A stretch of 64,000 bases of DNA from Afipia sp. GAS231 (GCF_900103365.1 NZ_LT629703.1:1922001-1986000), one strand, 5' to 3'. Shown: positions 7,716 to 15,999, counted from the stretch's first letter. The notes: a model not told the origin generated them from the letters alone. Numbers and translations are program-made.

Positions 7716-9271
7716 ATCTTTTCTCCGATCCGCGCTGGGGCGAGGCGCTGGGCCATCTGCCTGACTATCTCGGCAACCATGTCCGCGTCAGCGTCACCGC
7801 ACTCGCCCTCGGCCTTCTCGTCAGCCTGCCGCTGGCTATCCTGTCGCGTCACCGCCCGGTGCTGCGCACGGCACTGCTGGGCCTCGCCAGCATCGTACAG
7901 ACGGTGCCCGGGCTCGCTTTGCTGGCGCTGTTCTATCCGCTGCTGCTGGCGCTGGCGGCATTGTCGCTGTCGTGGTTCGGGACAGGCTTTTCCGCCTTCG
8001 GATTCCTCCCGGCGGTGCTGGCGCTGGCGCTCTATTCGATGCTGCCGGTGCTGCGCAACACCATCACCGGTCTGCAGGGCGTCGATGCCGCGATCCTGGA
8101 GGCGGCGCAGGGCGTCGGCATGACGCCGCGGCAATCGCTGTTCACGGTGGAGTTGCCGCTGGCGCTGCCGGTGATGATGGCGGGGATCCGCACCGCGGCG
8201 GTCTGGGTGATCGGCACCGCAACGCTGTCGACACCGATCGGCCAGACCAGCCTCGGCAACTACATCTTCGCAGGCCTGCAGACCCAGAACTGGGTGTTCG
8301 TGCTGTTCGGCTGCCTCGCCGCCGCCGTGCTGGCGCTGGTGGTGGACCAGCTGCTGGCGCTGATCGAAGACGGCGTGCGCCTGCGCAGCCGGCTGCGGAT
8401 CGCATTCGGCGGCGTCGCCATCGCCGGCCTCGTCGCGGCGACGCTGGTGCCTTCGATGACCCGCTCGCAATCGAGCTACGTCGTCGGCGCCAAGACCTTT
8501 ACCGAGCAATATGTCTTGTCGGCGTTGATCAAGCAGCGGCTGCAGGCGGCCGGGCTCGCCGCCACCTCGCGCGAGGGCCTCGGCTCCAACGTGATCTTCG
8601 ACGCGCTGGCGGGCAACGATATCGACGTCTACATCGACTATTCCGGCACGCTGTGGGCCAATCAATTCCATCACACCGACATCAGGCCGCGCGAGGCGCT
8701 GCTCGCCGAGTTGAAGACCACGCTCGCCGCTCAGAATATCACCTTGCTCGGCCAGCTCGGTTTCGAAAACGCCTATGCGCTGGTGATGCCGCGCAAGCGC
8801 GCCGAACAGCTCGGCATCCGCACCATCGCCGACCTCGCCTCCCGCGCGCCCGGGATGTCGATCGCCGCCGACTACGAATTTTTCTCGCGCCCGGAATGGG
8901 CGGGTTTACGAAAATCCTACGGCCTCTCGTTCCGCGCCCAGCGGCAGATGCAGCCGGACTTCATGTATGCGGCGGTCGCATCCGGCGAGGTTGACGTGAT
9001 CGCGGGCTACACCAGCGACGGGCTGATCGCCAAATACGATCTGGTGGTGCTCGACGACATCAGGCACGCGATCCCGCCTTACGACGCGATGGTGCTGCTG
9101 GCGCCAAAGCGCGCCGGCGACGAGAAGCTGCGCGATGCGCTGCAGCCGCTGCTCGGCAAGATCAACATCGCCACCATGCGCGAAGCCAATCTGCGCGCCG
9201 CCGGCAACGATGCGACGAGTTCGCCGGACGCGGTGGCAAGGTGGCTGTGGGAAAAGATCGGTACGAAGTAA
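7712..9271 (+). CDS. Fused ABC permease and substrate-binding protein, osmoprotectant (QAT) family
   Basis: A 519-residue fusion. Residues about 1-245 are a permease with six helices and a BPD loop (LEAAQGVGMTPRQSLFTVEL). Residues about 255-519 are an OpuAC/OpuCC-type binding domain that starts YVVGAKTFTEQYVLSALIKQ and includes NDIDVYIDYSGTLWANQFH and DVIAGYTSDGLIAKYDL, typical of this family. The binding domain is tethered outside the membrane by the last helix. Such fusions import quaternary ammonium compounds; the same architecture is used by ergothioneine importers (EgtUBC), so the ligand is open. It makes a complete two-gene importer with 6930-7715. Confidence 0.9.
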   Translation: MNLFSDPRWGEALGHLPDYLGNHVRVSVTALALGLLVSLPLAILSRHRPVLRTALLGLASIVQTVPGLALLALFYPLLLALAALSLSWFGTGFSAFGFLPAVLALALYSMLPVLRNTITGLQGVDAAILEAAQGVGMTPRQSLFTVELPLALPVMMAGIRTAAVWVIGTATLSTPIGQTSLGNYIFAGLQTQNWVFVLFGCLAAAVLALVVDQLLALIEDGVRLRSRLRIAFGGVAIAGLVAATLVPSMTRSQSSYVVGAKTFTEQYVLSALIKQRLQAAGLAATSREGLGSNVIFDALAGNDIDVYIDYSGTLWANQFHHTDIRPREALLAELKTTLAAQNITLLGQLGFENAYALVMPRKRAEQLGIRTIADLASRAPGMSIAADYEFFSRPEWAGLRKSYGLSFRAQRQMQPDFMYAAVASGEVDVIAGYTSDGLIAKYDLVVLDDIRHAIPPYDAMVLLAPKRAGDEKLRDALQPLLGKINIATMREANLRAAGNDATSSPDAVARWLWEKIGTK

Positions 9272-9282
9272 CTCGGACCCAC

Positions 9283-9403
9283 CGTCATTGCGAAGAGCAA
9301 AGCGACGAAGCAATCCATACATCAGTTATGCCGCAATATGGATTGCTTCGCGGAGCCTGTCATCGGGCGGCGCTTCGCGCCGACCCGTTGGCTCGCAATG
9401 ACG
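9283..9403. repeat. REP-like palindromic element, family A
   Basis: Starts CGTCATTGCGAAGAGC and ends GGCTCGCAATGACGG. Inside are GAAGCAATCCAT and ATGGATTGCTTC facing each other around a short loop, then an added module with GGCGCTTCGCGCC. It lies between convergent genes and shares modules with 2991-3169 and 12399-12480. Confidence 0.85.
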
Positions 9404-9431
9404 GGGATGAAGCCGGCCACGACGTCAAGGG

Positions 9432-11141
9432 TCACAGCCCCTTGATCATCCCCGCGTCGATCAAGAGCCGGTTGAGACGGCGGGACTCGGCTCCGTCCTT
9501 GCAGTCGTAGAACACGCCGTTGCAGCGGAGCATGATGGCCTTCTGCTCCTCGAACGACGGGTCGAGCGGAATGCCGGCGGCTTCCTGGATCACCAGCGGC
9601 AGATAGGCCGCGTCGATCGTGTCCATCACGACAGGGCTCTTCACCGGCTCGAAGTTGACAGCATCGATCGCGTAATAGGTCGCATAATAGCGCGGGTCGT
9701 AACTCTCGAGTTTCTTGCCGATGCCGGCTTCGTCGAGCGCGGGATCGAGCAGTTGCGGCGAGAATTCGGGTTGGTGGTCGCCATAGCGCACGATCAGGAA
9801 CGGCTGTGCCGGAAACTTCTTCTTCAGCGCCGCGACGAAGGAAGCGTAGTCGCCCGCGCTCATCGCCTGCCGCCGCAGATATTCGTCGACCGAGGCGGTG
9901 TTGCCGGGGCTGCGCCAGGACGGCATCAGGTCGGGGCGGAATTTGGTTTCCCACGGGAAGTGATTGGCGGCGAGATAGACGAAGGTGAACAGCGGCGAAT
10001 TGGCCGGCTGTTCGGCCATCAACTTCAGCGCCTTGTCGTAGAAGAAGCCGTCGGGCTCGACATCCCTGGCGCCGAGATCGCGGGCGTCGAGGAAACGCTG
10101 GATGCCGGTCGTGGTCTGGAAACTGCGCGCGCTCATGAAGGCGCCATAGGCCGGATAGAGCGACAGCGTGGAATAGCCGCAACGGCGCAGCGCCAGCGGC
10201 AGGCCGCGCTCGACCCGGCCCGAGGCGATGCGCGTCACGAAATAGGCAAAGCGGCCGAACGAACGCGAGGAAAGCCCGGCGAGCACGTTGTATTCGGTGA
10301 ACCAGCTCGGCCCGCCATTGCTCTCGGCGAGAAACTTGCGCTCCTTGCCGTCAAAGGACTGGAAATGGTTGCCATAGCCCGGCGGCACCTTGATGCCGTC
10401 GGCGGCGCGGATATCGAAACTCGACTCATCATGGATCATGATGATGTTCGGCCGCCGGCCCGCCGGATGGCAGGAGTCCACCAGCGGCACCTTGAGGCGC
10501 TCAGGGACCGAAGCGGCCGATTCCATGAAACCGTAATGGACGAAATCGGAAACCGCGGTGACGCCGGAGCGGGAGAATTTCGACAGATAGCCGTCATCGT
10601 AATAGCCGCGCCAGGCCTCATCCGGCCAGGCGAAGGCATAACCGACCAATGCCGCGAGACACGCCAGCATGCCGGCCAGCGCCGGCAACCGGCGAATCCG
10701 GAATGGATCGAGCCACCACAGCGCATACATCAAAGGAATAGTGACGAGGCCGGCTGATATCACCGACCAGCGCAGGTTCGGAAAGATCGTAAACAGGAAG
10801 GCCGCGGTGTCGCGATCGATCACCATCAGGTCGACGAAGTTCGCGGTCATCTGCACCACGGAGTGCTTCAACTGCGACAGCAGCACCAGCACCACGACCA
10901 GCGTCAGCGACAGCGCGCCCGACAGGGCCGGCCGACGCAGCAGCGCAATGAAGAAGAAGTTCAGGATGCCCCAGGACAGCACGAAGCCGATACGCCCGCC
11001 GAAATCGGTTTCGGTCTGATACATGATCGCCAGCGCCGCCAGATGCGGCGCGGCGACGGCCGATAGCCGCCAGATGCCGATCCCGGCAATGCCGGCAGCG
11101 GCGGTTGTGACGGAGGGTCCTGGATTTGGCGCGGGCGCCAT
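9432..11141 (-). CDS. LtaS/EptA-like sulfatase-fold membrane protein (phosphoethanolamine/phosphoglycerol transferase-like)
   Basis: A 569-residue inner-membrane protein: about five helices over residues 1-190, then a periplasmic alkaline-phosphatase/sulfatase-fold domain. Metal-site motifs are RPNIIMIHDESSFDI at the start of the domain and VRYGDHQPEF near its end; a probable nucleophile segment is WFTEYNVLAGL. The family transfers phosphoglycerol or phosphoethanolamine to cell-envelope glycans or lipids, but LtaS proper is Gram-positive, so the acceptor here is unknown. ATG at 11141 is chosen; an in-frame extension to 11234 adds 31 basic residues unlike a membrane-protein N-terminus. No ribosome binding site is clear for either. 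Confidence 0.75.
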   Translation of the reverse strand: MAPAPNPGPSVTTAAAGIAGIGIWRLSAVAAPHLAALAIMYQTETDFGGRIGFVLSWGILNFFFIALLRRPALSGALSLTLVVVLVLLSQLKHSVVQMTANFVDLMVIDRDTAAFLFTIFPNLRWSVISAGLVTIPLMYALWWLDPFRIRRLPALAGMLACLAALVGYAFAWPDEAWRGYYDDGYLSKFSRSGVTAVSDFVHYGFMESAASVPERLKVPLVDSCHPAGRRPNIIMIHDESSFDIRAADGIKVPPGYGNHFQSFDGKERKFLAESNGGPSWFTEYNVLAGLSSRSFGRFAYFVTRIASGRVERGLPLALRRCGYSTLSLYPAYGAFMSARSFQTTTGIQRFLDARDLGARDVEPDGFFYDKALKLMAEQPANSPLFTFVYLAANHFPWETKFRPDLMPSWRSPGNTASVDEYLRRQAMSAGDYASFVAALKKKFPAQPFLIVRYGDHQPEFSPQLLDPALDEAGIGKKLESYDPRYYATYYAIDAVNFEPVKSPVVMDTIDAAYLPLVIQEAAGIPLDPSFEEQKAIMLRCNGVFYDCKDGAESRRLNRLLIDAGMIKGL

Positions 11142-11296
11142 CGGCGGAAAACAACATGACCCGGCGCAATACTGGGGTCTTGGCTGGCGACGACCAGGAG
11201 ACGCACGACCCAGCCGGAACCTGTGTCGTGTCATAAAAACGTAGTGGAATCGTCATGAACGCGCAATGAATTTGCCGGGGCACCGTGCGCGCCGGC

Positions 11297-11479
11297 TCAC
11301 ACCCTCACGCAATCCGTCAGGTGACAGTTCGGACAGAGGAAGTATCTGACAACGTGCCCACCGATATCGGGACTTATGCGGGTCAGGTCCATGCGCACCC
11401 GGCAATAGCGACAGTACGGCGGGGTGACCGGCTCCGGAGCTGATGGCGCGTAGCTATTCACCTTGCGGGGAATGGTCAT
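11297..11479 (-). CDS. Small zinc-ribbon-like protein
   Basis: A 60-residue protein with two cysteine pairs, YCRYCRVRM and LCPNCHLTDC, spaced like a small zinc ribbon. ATG at 11479 follows CTGAGGCAGCC, a better ribosome binding site than the GTG at 11530. It has no membrane segment. Similar short Cys-pair proteins occur widely in Bradyrhizobium as hypothetical proteins; function unknown. Confidence 0.6.
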   Translation of the reverse strand: MTIPRKVNSYAPSAPEPVTPPYCRYCRVRMDLTRISPDIGGHVVRYFLCPNCHLTDCVRV

Positions 11480-11565
11480 GATGGCTGCCTCAGGGAACGG
11501 GACAACACCCCCGGAGCGGGAAAGTTCCACCTTCTATCAATTTAAGGGTGTGAACCCAAACGGCT

Positions 11566-11600
11566 GTCACTCCGGGGTGCGAAGCGAACCCGGAATGACG
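11566..11600. repeat. REP-like palindromic element, family B (short copy)
   Basis: GTCACTCCGGGGTGCGAAG followed by CGAACCCGGAATGACG: a hairpin with CTCCGGG and CCCGGAAT arms. The same module makes up the longer element at 30260-30354. It lies downstream of the TetR gene stop, so it might also aid transcript 3'-end stability. Confidence 0.7.
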
Positions 11601-11611
11601 GTGAGAGAGAG

Positions 11612-12298
11612 CTACACCCGTTTCGCAATTCCCTCGACGAACAGGTCGATGATCGCCTCCGCCGTGCGTTCGGCTTCCCCACCACTGACGCCCCAGCGCG
11701 GGAAATGACCGTCGATGTCCATCCGGGCAAAGCCATAGACCAGCGCGCGGCCGGCGATCTGGACCGCTTTCAGGTTCACGGAGCGGAGCTGGCCCTGCGC
11801 GAACGCCTCGGCGAGCGTGCGTTCGGTCAGTTCGATCAGTTCGGCATTGTCAGCCGAGACGCCGGCCGCCTTGTCGTGATCAAAAAAGCGGCGGCTGGAG
11901 AGAATTTCGAAGTGGGTCGGGTTGCGCATCGCCCAGCGCACATAGGCCAGTCCCAGCGAGCGGAAGCGCGCCAGCGGATCGCCGGCCACAGCCTCTGACA
12001 GCGCCACCTCGATCTCGGCCCGAAACCGCCGCTGCGCCTCCTCCGCCACCGCCTGCATCAGGGCGTCGCGGCTCGGAAAATGCCGGAACGGCGCACCGGG
12101 CGAAACGCCGGCGCGGCGGGCGGCCTCGCGGACGCTGACCGCGTCGGGGCCGCCCTCGCCGACCAGTTGCAGCGCGGCGTCGATCAGCACCCGCCGGAGA
12201 TCGCCATGGTGATAGGGCTTCGGCGCCGCCGCGCGGGCGGCCCGGCGGCGCGGCCTGGCGGCAGCAGATTTGGCGGCGGTCGGTTTGGCGGCGGGCAT
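11612..12298 (-). CDS. TetR/AcrR-family transcriptional regulator
   Basis: A 228-residue repressor-type protein. An Ala/Arg/Lys-rich N-terminal tail (about 30 residues) precedes the TetR DNA-binding domain: YHHGDLRRVLIDAALQLV, then the helix-turn-helix VSVREAARRAGVSPGAPFRH. The rest is the helical ligand domain with YVRWAMRNPTHFEIL, a WHG-type C-domain feature. ATG at 12298 is chosen because AGGGGA lies four to five bases upstream; 12313 is the alternative. It diverges from the membrane protein at 12505, with two matching inverted repeats between them (12328-12344, 12371-12387) that are its probable operators. Confidence 0.88.
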   Translation of the reverse strand: MPAAKPTAAKSAAARPRRRAARAAAPKPYHHGDLRRVLIDAALQLVGEGGPDAVSVREAARRAGVSPGAPFRHFPSRDALMQAVAEEAQRRFRAEIEVALSEAVAGDPLARFRSLGLAYVRWAMRNPTHFEILSSRRFFDHDKAAGVSADNAELIELTERTLAEAFAQGQLRSVNLKAVQIAGRALVYGFARMDIDGHFPRWGVSGGEAERTAEAIIDLFVEGIAKRV

Positions 12299-12327
12299 GC
12301 CCTCCCCTAGCATCACCGGCTTGTGAA

Positions 12328-12344
12328 TGTAAGCACTGATTACA
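12328..12344. promoter_or_regulatory. Putative TetR operator, copy 1
   Basis: TGTAA-N7-TTACA, a 17-bp inverted repeat with perfect 5-bp arms. An element of identical format lies at 12371-12387, 43 bp away (about four helical turns). Both lie between the TetR gene and the divergent membrane-protein gene. Confidence 0.6.
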
Positions 12345-12370
12345 CGGATTGACGGTTCCGGCTCACGCCA

Positions 12371-12387
12371 TGTAACTGGCGATTACA
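12371..12387. promoter_or_regulatory. Putative TetR operator, copy 2
   Basis: TGTAA-N7-TTACA again with perfect 5-bp arms. The spacers of the two copies share the bases GA next to the right arm. It is followed at once by the REP-like element at 12399. Confidence 0.6.
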
Positions 12388-12398
12388 TTGTGCATCCG

Positions 12399-12480
12399 CG
12401 TTATTGCGAGCGAAGCGAAGCAATCCACCGAGCCGCAAGGAAGAATGGATTGCTTCGTCGCTTCGCTCCTCGCAATGACG
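12399..12480. repeat. REP-like palindromic element, family A (compact copy)
   Basis: The cleanest copy: CGTTATTGCGAGCGAAGCG, GAAGCAATCC, a short loop, ATGGATTGCTTCG, then TCGCAATGACG. The whole is a long imperfect hairpin and lies 25 bases before the start of the membrane-protein gene at 12505, so it would be transcribed in that gene's leader. Confidence 0.85.
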
Positions 12481-12504
12481 GCAGTATCAGAGAGGGTTCC
12501 GAAC

Positions 12505-13122
12505 ATGCCGACACGTCAAAACTGGTTTGAAGGCTGGCGGCTGTTCGCAGTGCTGGCGCTGACCCTGGTCGCCCTGAGTCTCTGGATCGCCGGCATGCGA
12601 CAGTTCGAGGTCGACGGCGTGCGGATGGTGATCCGCTTCACCGCGCGGACCTCGCTGTTGTTCTTCTGCCTCGCCTTCGGCGCCGCGGCGCTGGCGCGGC
12701 TGTGGCCGAATGCGTGGACCAGGTGGCAGCGCCGCAATCGCCGCTATCTTGGCGTTACTTTCGCCGCCTCGCACGCCATCCATGCGGTCGCCATTATCTG
12801 CTTCGCCGTGATGGATCCCGTGGGCTATGCCGGCGCGACCTCGATTGCCTCCTATGTTTTCGGCGGCGTCGGCTATGCCTTCATCATCGCCATGACCGCA
12901 ACCTCGTTCGACCGGACCGCGATCGCGCTCGGCGCGCGGGCCTGGCGCATGCTGCACCTGACAGGCGGTTATTATCTGCTGCTGCAGTTCATGGTGTCGT
13001 TCGGCAAACGGATTCCCGACATGCCGCTCTACGCGCTGTTCCTGATTCCACTGCTCGCGGTGTTCGCGCTGCGCATGATCGCAATGGCGCCGCGGGCACA
13101 ACGCACCATGCCGGCGAGCTAA
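12505..13122 (+). CDS. Ferric-reductase-like transmembrane protein (MsrQ-like)
   Basis: A 205-residue inner-membrane protein with about six helices. Histidines in membrane segments, FAASHAIHAVAIICF and WRMLHLTGGYYLLLQF, are placed like the haem ligands of the ferric reductase-like fold used by MsrQ. AGAGGGTTCCGAAC before the ATG supports this start over upstream in-frame codons that run through the REP element. MsrQ normally partners the periplasmic methionine sulfoxide reductase MsrP, and no msrP is in the window, so it may use another partner. It diverges from the TetR gene and is probably repressed by it. Confidence 0.65.
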   Translation: MPTRQNWFEGWRLFAVLALTLVALSLWIAGMRQFEVDGVRMVIRFTARTSLLFFCLAFGAAALARLWPNAWTRWQRRNRRYLGVTFAASHAIHAVAIICFAVMDPVGYAGATSIASYVFGGVGYAFIIAMTATSFDRTAIALGARAWRMLHLTGGYYLLLQFMVSFGKRIPDMPLYALFLIPLLAVFALRMIAMAPRAQRTMPAS

Positions 13123-13124
13123 AC

Positions 13125-13370
13125 CTACTGGTCCATCAGCAGGTAAAACTTGCGGCCGAGCCTGTGATGCACGGTGATGACAGCCCGATCGACATCGCTG
13201 ATCAGGCTGTCGCCCAGCACGACGTTGGGAATTTCCCAGTTTCGGCCTTCCCGGACATCAGGCAGGCCATGGAGACCGGGGACCGAGGCGGTTTCGCATC
13301 CGGGCTGGCTGCGAAGCGCCTCGTCGGCGAGCCGGGTCAGTTCCGCGAGATTCTTTCCAGCCCTCGTCAT
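13125..13370 (-). CDS. Hypothetical protein
   Basis: An 81-residue soluble protein of no recognised family (MTRAGKNLAELTRLADEALR at the N-terminus, HHRLGRKFYLLMDQ at the C-terminus). It has no signal peptide or membrane segment. It lies 11 bases after the LprI-like gene on the same strand and three bases from the convergent membrane-protein stop, and is probably the last gene of the SDR-LprI-hypothetical unit. ATG at 13370 is preferred to an upstream in-frame start that would overlap the LprI-like gene. Confidence 0.55.
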   Translation of the reverse strand: MTRAGKNLAELTRLADEALRSQPGCETASVPGLHGLPDVREGRNWEIPNVVLGDSLISDVDRAVITVHHRLGRKFYLLMDQ

Positions 13371-13381
13371 TGAACCAGCCG

Positions 13382-13759
13382 TCACTGATGACCGAGACCT
13401 TCCAGCTCTTTGGCCCTTGCTTCGGTCATGCTGCGCATGCATTCGCCGGCATCAAGCCGTGCAATGGTGCCCTCGCCGAGGCCGTAATACAGGCAATTGG
13501 CGTCGCGGTACTGGATCCACAGCCGCTGCGCCGTGCGCAATTGATCGTGCTGCGCCGGCACCGCATCCTTCAGCGCCTGCTGATATGCGATGGTCATCCG
13601 CTTGTCCCATTGCGCCGTCTTGGCCTTGAGGCACTCGACCATCTGAAACGTGTTGCCGTCGCAGGACGCTTCGGGATCGCCCTGATCGCCGGCATGGGCG
13701 ACGGAGGCGAGCGCCAGCATCGCGGCGGCGCCAACGGCCATTTTCAGCGACATGCTCAT
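13382..13759 (-). CDS. LprI-family (DUF1311) periplasmic protein
   Basis: A 125-residue exported protein with a signal peptide ending ASVAHA near residue 23. The mature part has the LprI pattern: paired cysteines (ASCDG, VECL, NCLYYG, GECM) and the central QLRTAQRLWIQYRDANCLYY, close to the family core. Mycobacterial LprI inhibits lysozyme; for most proteobacterial members the role is unproven. Its start overlaps the stop of the SDR gene by four bases (13756-13759), so the two are translationally coupled. Confidence 0.85.
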   Translation of the reverse strand: MSMSLKMAVGAAAMLALASVAHAGDQGDPEASCDGNTFQMVECLKAKTAQWDKRMTIAYQQALKDAVPAQHDQLRTAQRLWIQYRDANCLYYGLGEGTIARLDAGECMRSMTEARAKELEGLGHQ

Positions 13760-14601
13760 GTCTTCGGTAACAGGCCGAGACGTTTGGCGATGAGCTTGTC
13801 GGCGGTGCGCTTGGGCAGCACCGACATGATCAGATGCCGCATCGGGTCCGGCGTGATCTGATAACGCACCTTTGGATTGGCCGACGTCAGCGCTTCAAAA
13901 ATCCGTTCGGCGATCTTCTCCGGCGGCAATCCGATTTCGCTGAGATGCTTGGTGAACGCTCGGATCTTCACCAGCGCCGGGGCAAACGGCGAGTTGGCGG
14001 CAAGCTCAGTCTTGTCGGTCTTGCCCCAGATCGGCGTCTTCACCGGGCCCGGCGCGATGATGATGACGTCGATGCCGAACAGCATCATTTCGCGGCGCAG
14101 GCTCTCGGACAATCCCTCGACCGCATGCTTCGACGCCGCGTAAGCCGACGCCAGCGGATTGCCGTTCTTGCCGGCCACCGACGAGATCATCACGATCCGC
14201 CCTTTCGGCCCTCTCAGCGACGGGTCGGAGCCGAGCAAGGGGCCGAACGCCTGGGTCGAGATGATCGGCCCGATGACGTTGACTTCCATCTGGCGGCGAA
14301 AGGCGTCGGCGGAAATCTCGAGCACGGCACCCGCCACGGCAATGCCGGCATTGTTAACAAGGCCGGCGAGCGTCTCACCGTTCAGCGCGACGCGCACCTC
14401 GCGCGCCGCCGCCAGCGCCGCGGCCTCGTCGGTGACGTCAAACAGCAGCGGGGTGAAATTGGCGCCGAACTCGGTTTTGAGGCGGTCGGCGTCGGCCTGG
14501 TTGCGGACACTGCCAAAAACGCGGAAGCCGCGGTCGAGCAGCAGCTTTGCGGTAGCCCAGCCGATGCCGGTGGACGCGCCGGTGATGACGACAGATTTCA
14601 T
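13756..14601 (-). CDS. Short-chain dehydrogenase/reductase
   Basis: A 281-residue classical SDR. The cofactor loop is VVITGASTGIGWATAKLLLD at the N-terminus, NNAGIAVAG follows near residue 87, the catalytic Ser is in MISSVAGKNG and the Tyr-Lys pair in SAYAASKHAVEGLSESLR. Length and the C-terminal extension (KIAERIFEALTSANPKVRY) suit the retinol-dehydrogenase-like or NADP-dependent SDR group. Substrate unknown. It leads a small minus-strand unit with the LprI-like and hypothetical genes. Confidence 0.9.
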   Translation of the reverse strand: MKSVVITGASTGIGWATAKLLLDRGFRVFGSVRNQADADRLKTEFGANFTPLLFDVTDEAAALAAAREVRVALNGETLAGLVNNAGIAVAGAVLEISADAFRRQMEVNVIGPIISTQAFGPLLGSDPSLRGPKGRIVMISSVAGKNGNPLASAYAASKHAVEGLSESLRREMMLFGIDVIIIAPGPVKTPIWGKTDKTELAANSPFAPALVKIRAFTKHLSEIGLPPEKIAERIFEALTSANPKVRYQITPDPMRHLIMSVLPKRTADKLIAKRLGLLPKT

Positions 14602-14682
14602 GACGCAATTCCTTTTCCCGACGGTTTTCCGGCATTTTGCGCGGAAAGACCAGTCCTCAAGCGCGCTCAGCCGCGCATGATA

Positions 14683-15966
14683 TCATGCGCCTGATGGCTC
14701 GACCCGTGCCTGAGATACCCAGGTCCGGTAAAGCCGGGTGCGCCGCTTGGTGATGATCTGCTGGCGGATCAACGACAGCAGTGGACTGGCATTGGGTTGC
14801 GGTTGCCGGCCTCTGCCGAGGCGGCGCAGTTGCAGCTTCACCAGAGCCATCTTTGCAAGGCTTGCATAGGCCTTGTTGCGCCAGCCGACGCTTGGAATAT
14901 GGACGTCCAGGGTTTCGTCGCCCTTCCACCTTTCCGCCAGCTTCGGTTCGAACGCAAAAGCGCTGGCAATGCCGACCATCGCGACACCCGGCCGGCCCTC
15001 GCTCGGCCTGAGCGCCTGTTCGGCAATGGCACGCCGGCGGATACCGCCGGTGACCATGATCGGCATGCGCGCCACCGCGCTGACGTCGCGGGCAAAGTCG
15101 AGAAAGTAAGCCTCGCGCGCCGCAGTACCACCGCTCTGCGGCGAGCCTTGCATGGCCGGGCTTTCGTAAGAGCCGCCGGACAATTCGACGAGATCGACCG
15201 GCAACTCATTGAGCCAGCGCACCACCTGCACGGCATCCGACGCGTCGAAGCCGCCCTTTTGGAAATCGGCCGAGTTCAGCTTTACCGCGACCGAGAAGCC
15301 GGGCGAGACCACCGCTCGCACCGCCTTGACGACATCGAGCAGGAGCCGGGCGCGGTTATGCAACTCGCCGCCCCAGGCATCGTTGCGCCGGTTGGTGAGC
15401 GGTGAAAGAAACTGGCTGATCAGATAGCCGTGGGCGGCATGGATCTGCACGCCGGAAAAGCCCGCTGCCTCCGCCAATCTGGCGGTGGTGGCAAACCGCG
15501 CGACAATCCCGGCAATGTCAGCTTCATCCAGCGCGCGCGGCACCGGAAACAAGTGCGAATAGGCTCCGAGATCGACGCCGATCGCTGACGGCGCCACCGC
15601 CTGCTGCCCCATCGCGGCGAAAACCTGCCGGCCGGGATGGTTGATCTGCAGCCACATCTGGCCACCGTTGCGCATCCCCGCTTGCGCCCAGGCCTTGAAC
15701 GGCTCGATCGGCTGGCGCGCGTCGAGCACGACGCCGCCGGGTCCGGTCAGCGCTGCCGGATCGATCATCACATTGCCGGACAGGATCAATCCGGCACCGC
15801 CGGCGGCCCAGTTCGCATACAGCCGCCGCAGGTTTTCGCCCGGAAGCTGGCTACTATCCGCCATGTTTTCTTCCATCGCCGCTTTCGCAATGCGGTTGGG
15901 AACGACCGCCTGGTTCGGCAGCGTCAGCGGAGCGAACAGCGATGGAAGCGGGACGGACGCATGCAT
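14683..15966 (-). CDS. NADH:flavin oxidoreductase, Old Yellow Enzyme family
   Basis: A 427-residue FMN enzyme with a TIM-barrel of the OYE group. Recognisable parts are LFAPLTLPNQAVVPNRIAKA at the N-terminus, QINHPGRQ, the HGYLISQFLSPLTNRRNDAW segment around residues 180-200 with the conserved HAAHGYL active site, and MVTGGIRRR in the phosphate-binding region. These enzymes reduce activated C=C bonds or nitro compounds with NAD(P)H. It is divergent from a MerR regulator, and the promoter between them has the MerR-type long spacer, so it is probably induced by an electrophile or redox signal sensed by that regulator. Confidence 0.9.
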   Translation of the reverse strand: MHASVPLPSLFAPLTLPNQAVVPNRIAKAAMEENMADSSQLPGENLRRLYANWAAGGAGLILSGNVMIDPAALTGPGGVVLDARQPIEPFKAWAQAGMRNGGQMWLQINHPGRQVFAAMGQQAVAPSAIGVDLGAYSHLFPVPRALDEADIAGIVARFATTARLAEAAGFSGVQIHAAHGYLISQFLSPLTNRRNDAWGGELHNRARLLLDVVKAVRAVVSPGFSVAVKLNSADFQKGGFDASDAVQVVRWLNELPVDLVELSGGSYESPAMQGSPQSGGTAAREAYFLDFARDVSAVARMPIMVTGGIRRRAIAEQALRPSEGRPGVAMVGIASAFAFEPKLAERWKGDETLDVHIPSVGWRNKAYASLAKMALVKLQLRRLGRGRQPQPNASPLLSLIRQQIITKRRTRLYRTWVSQARVEPSGA

Positions 15967-15999
15967 GGATTGACCTTGAATTCGGTGACGGATGAGGAC

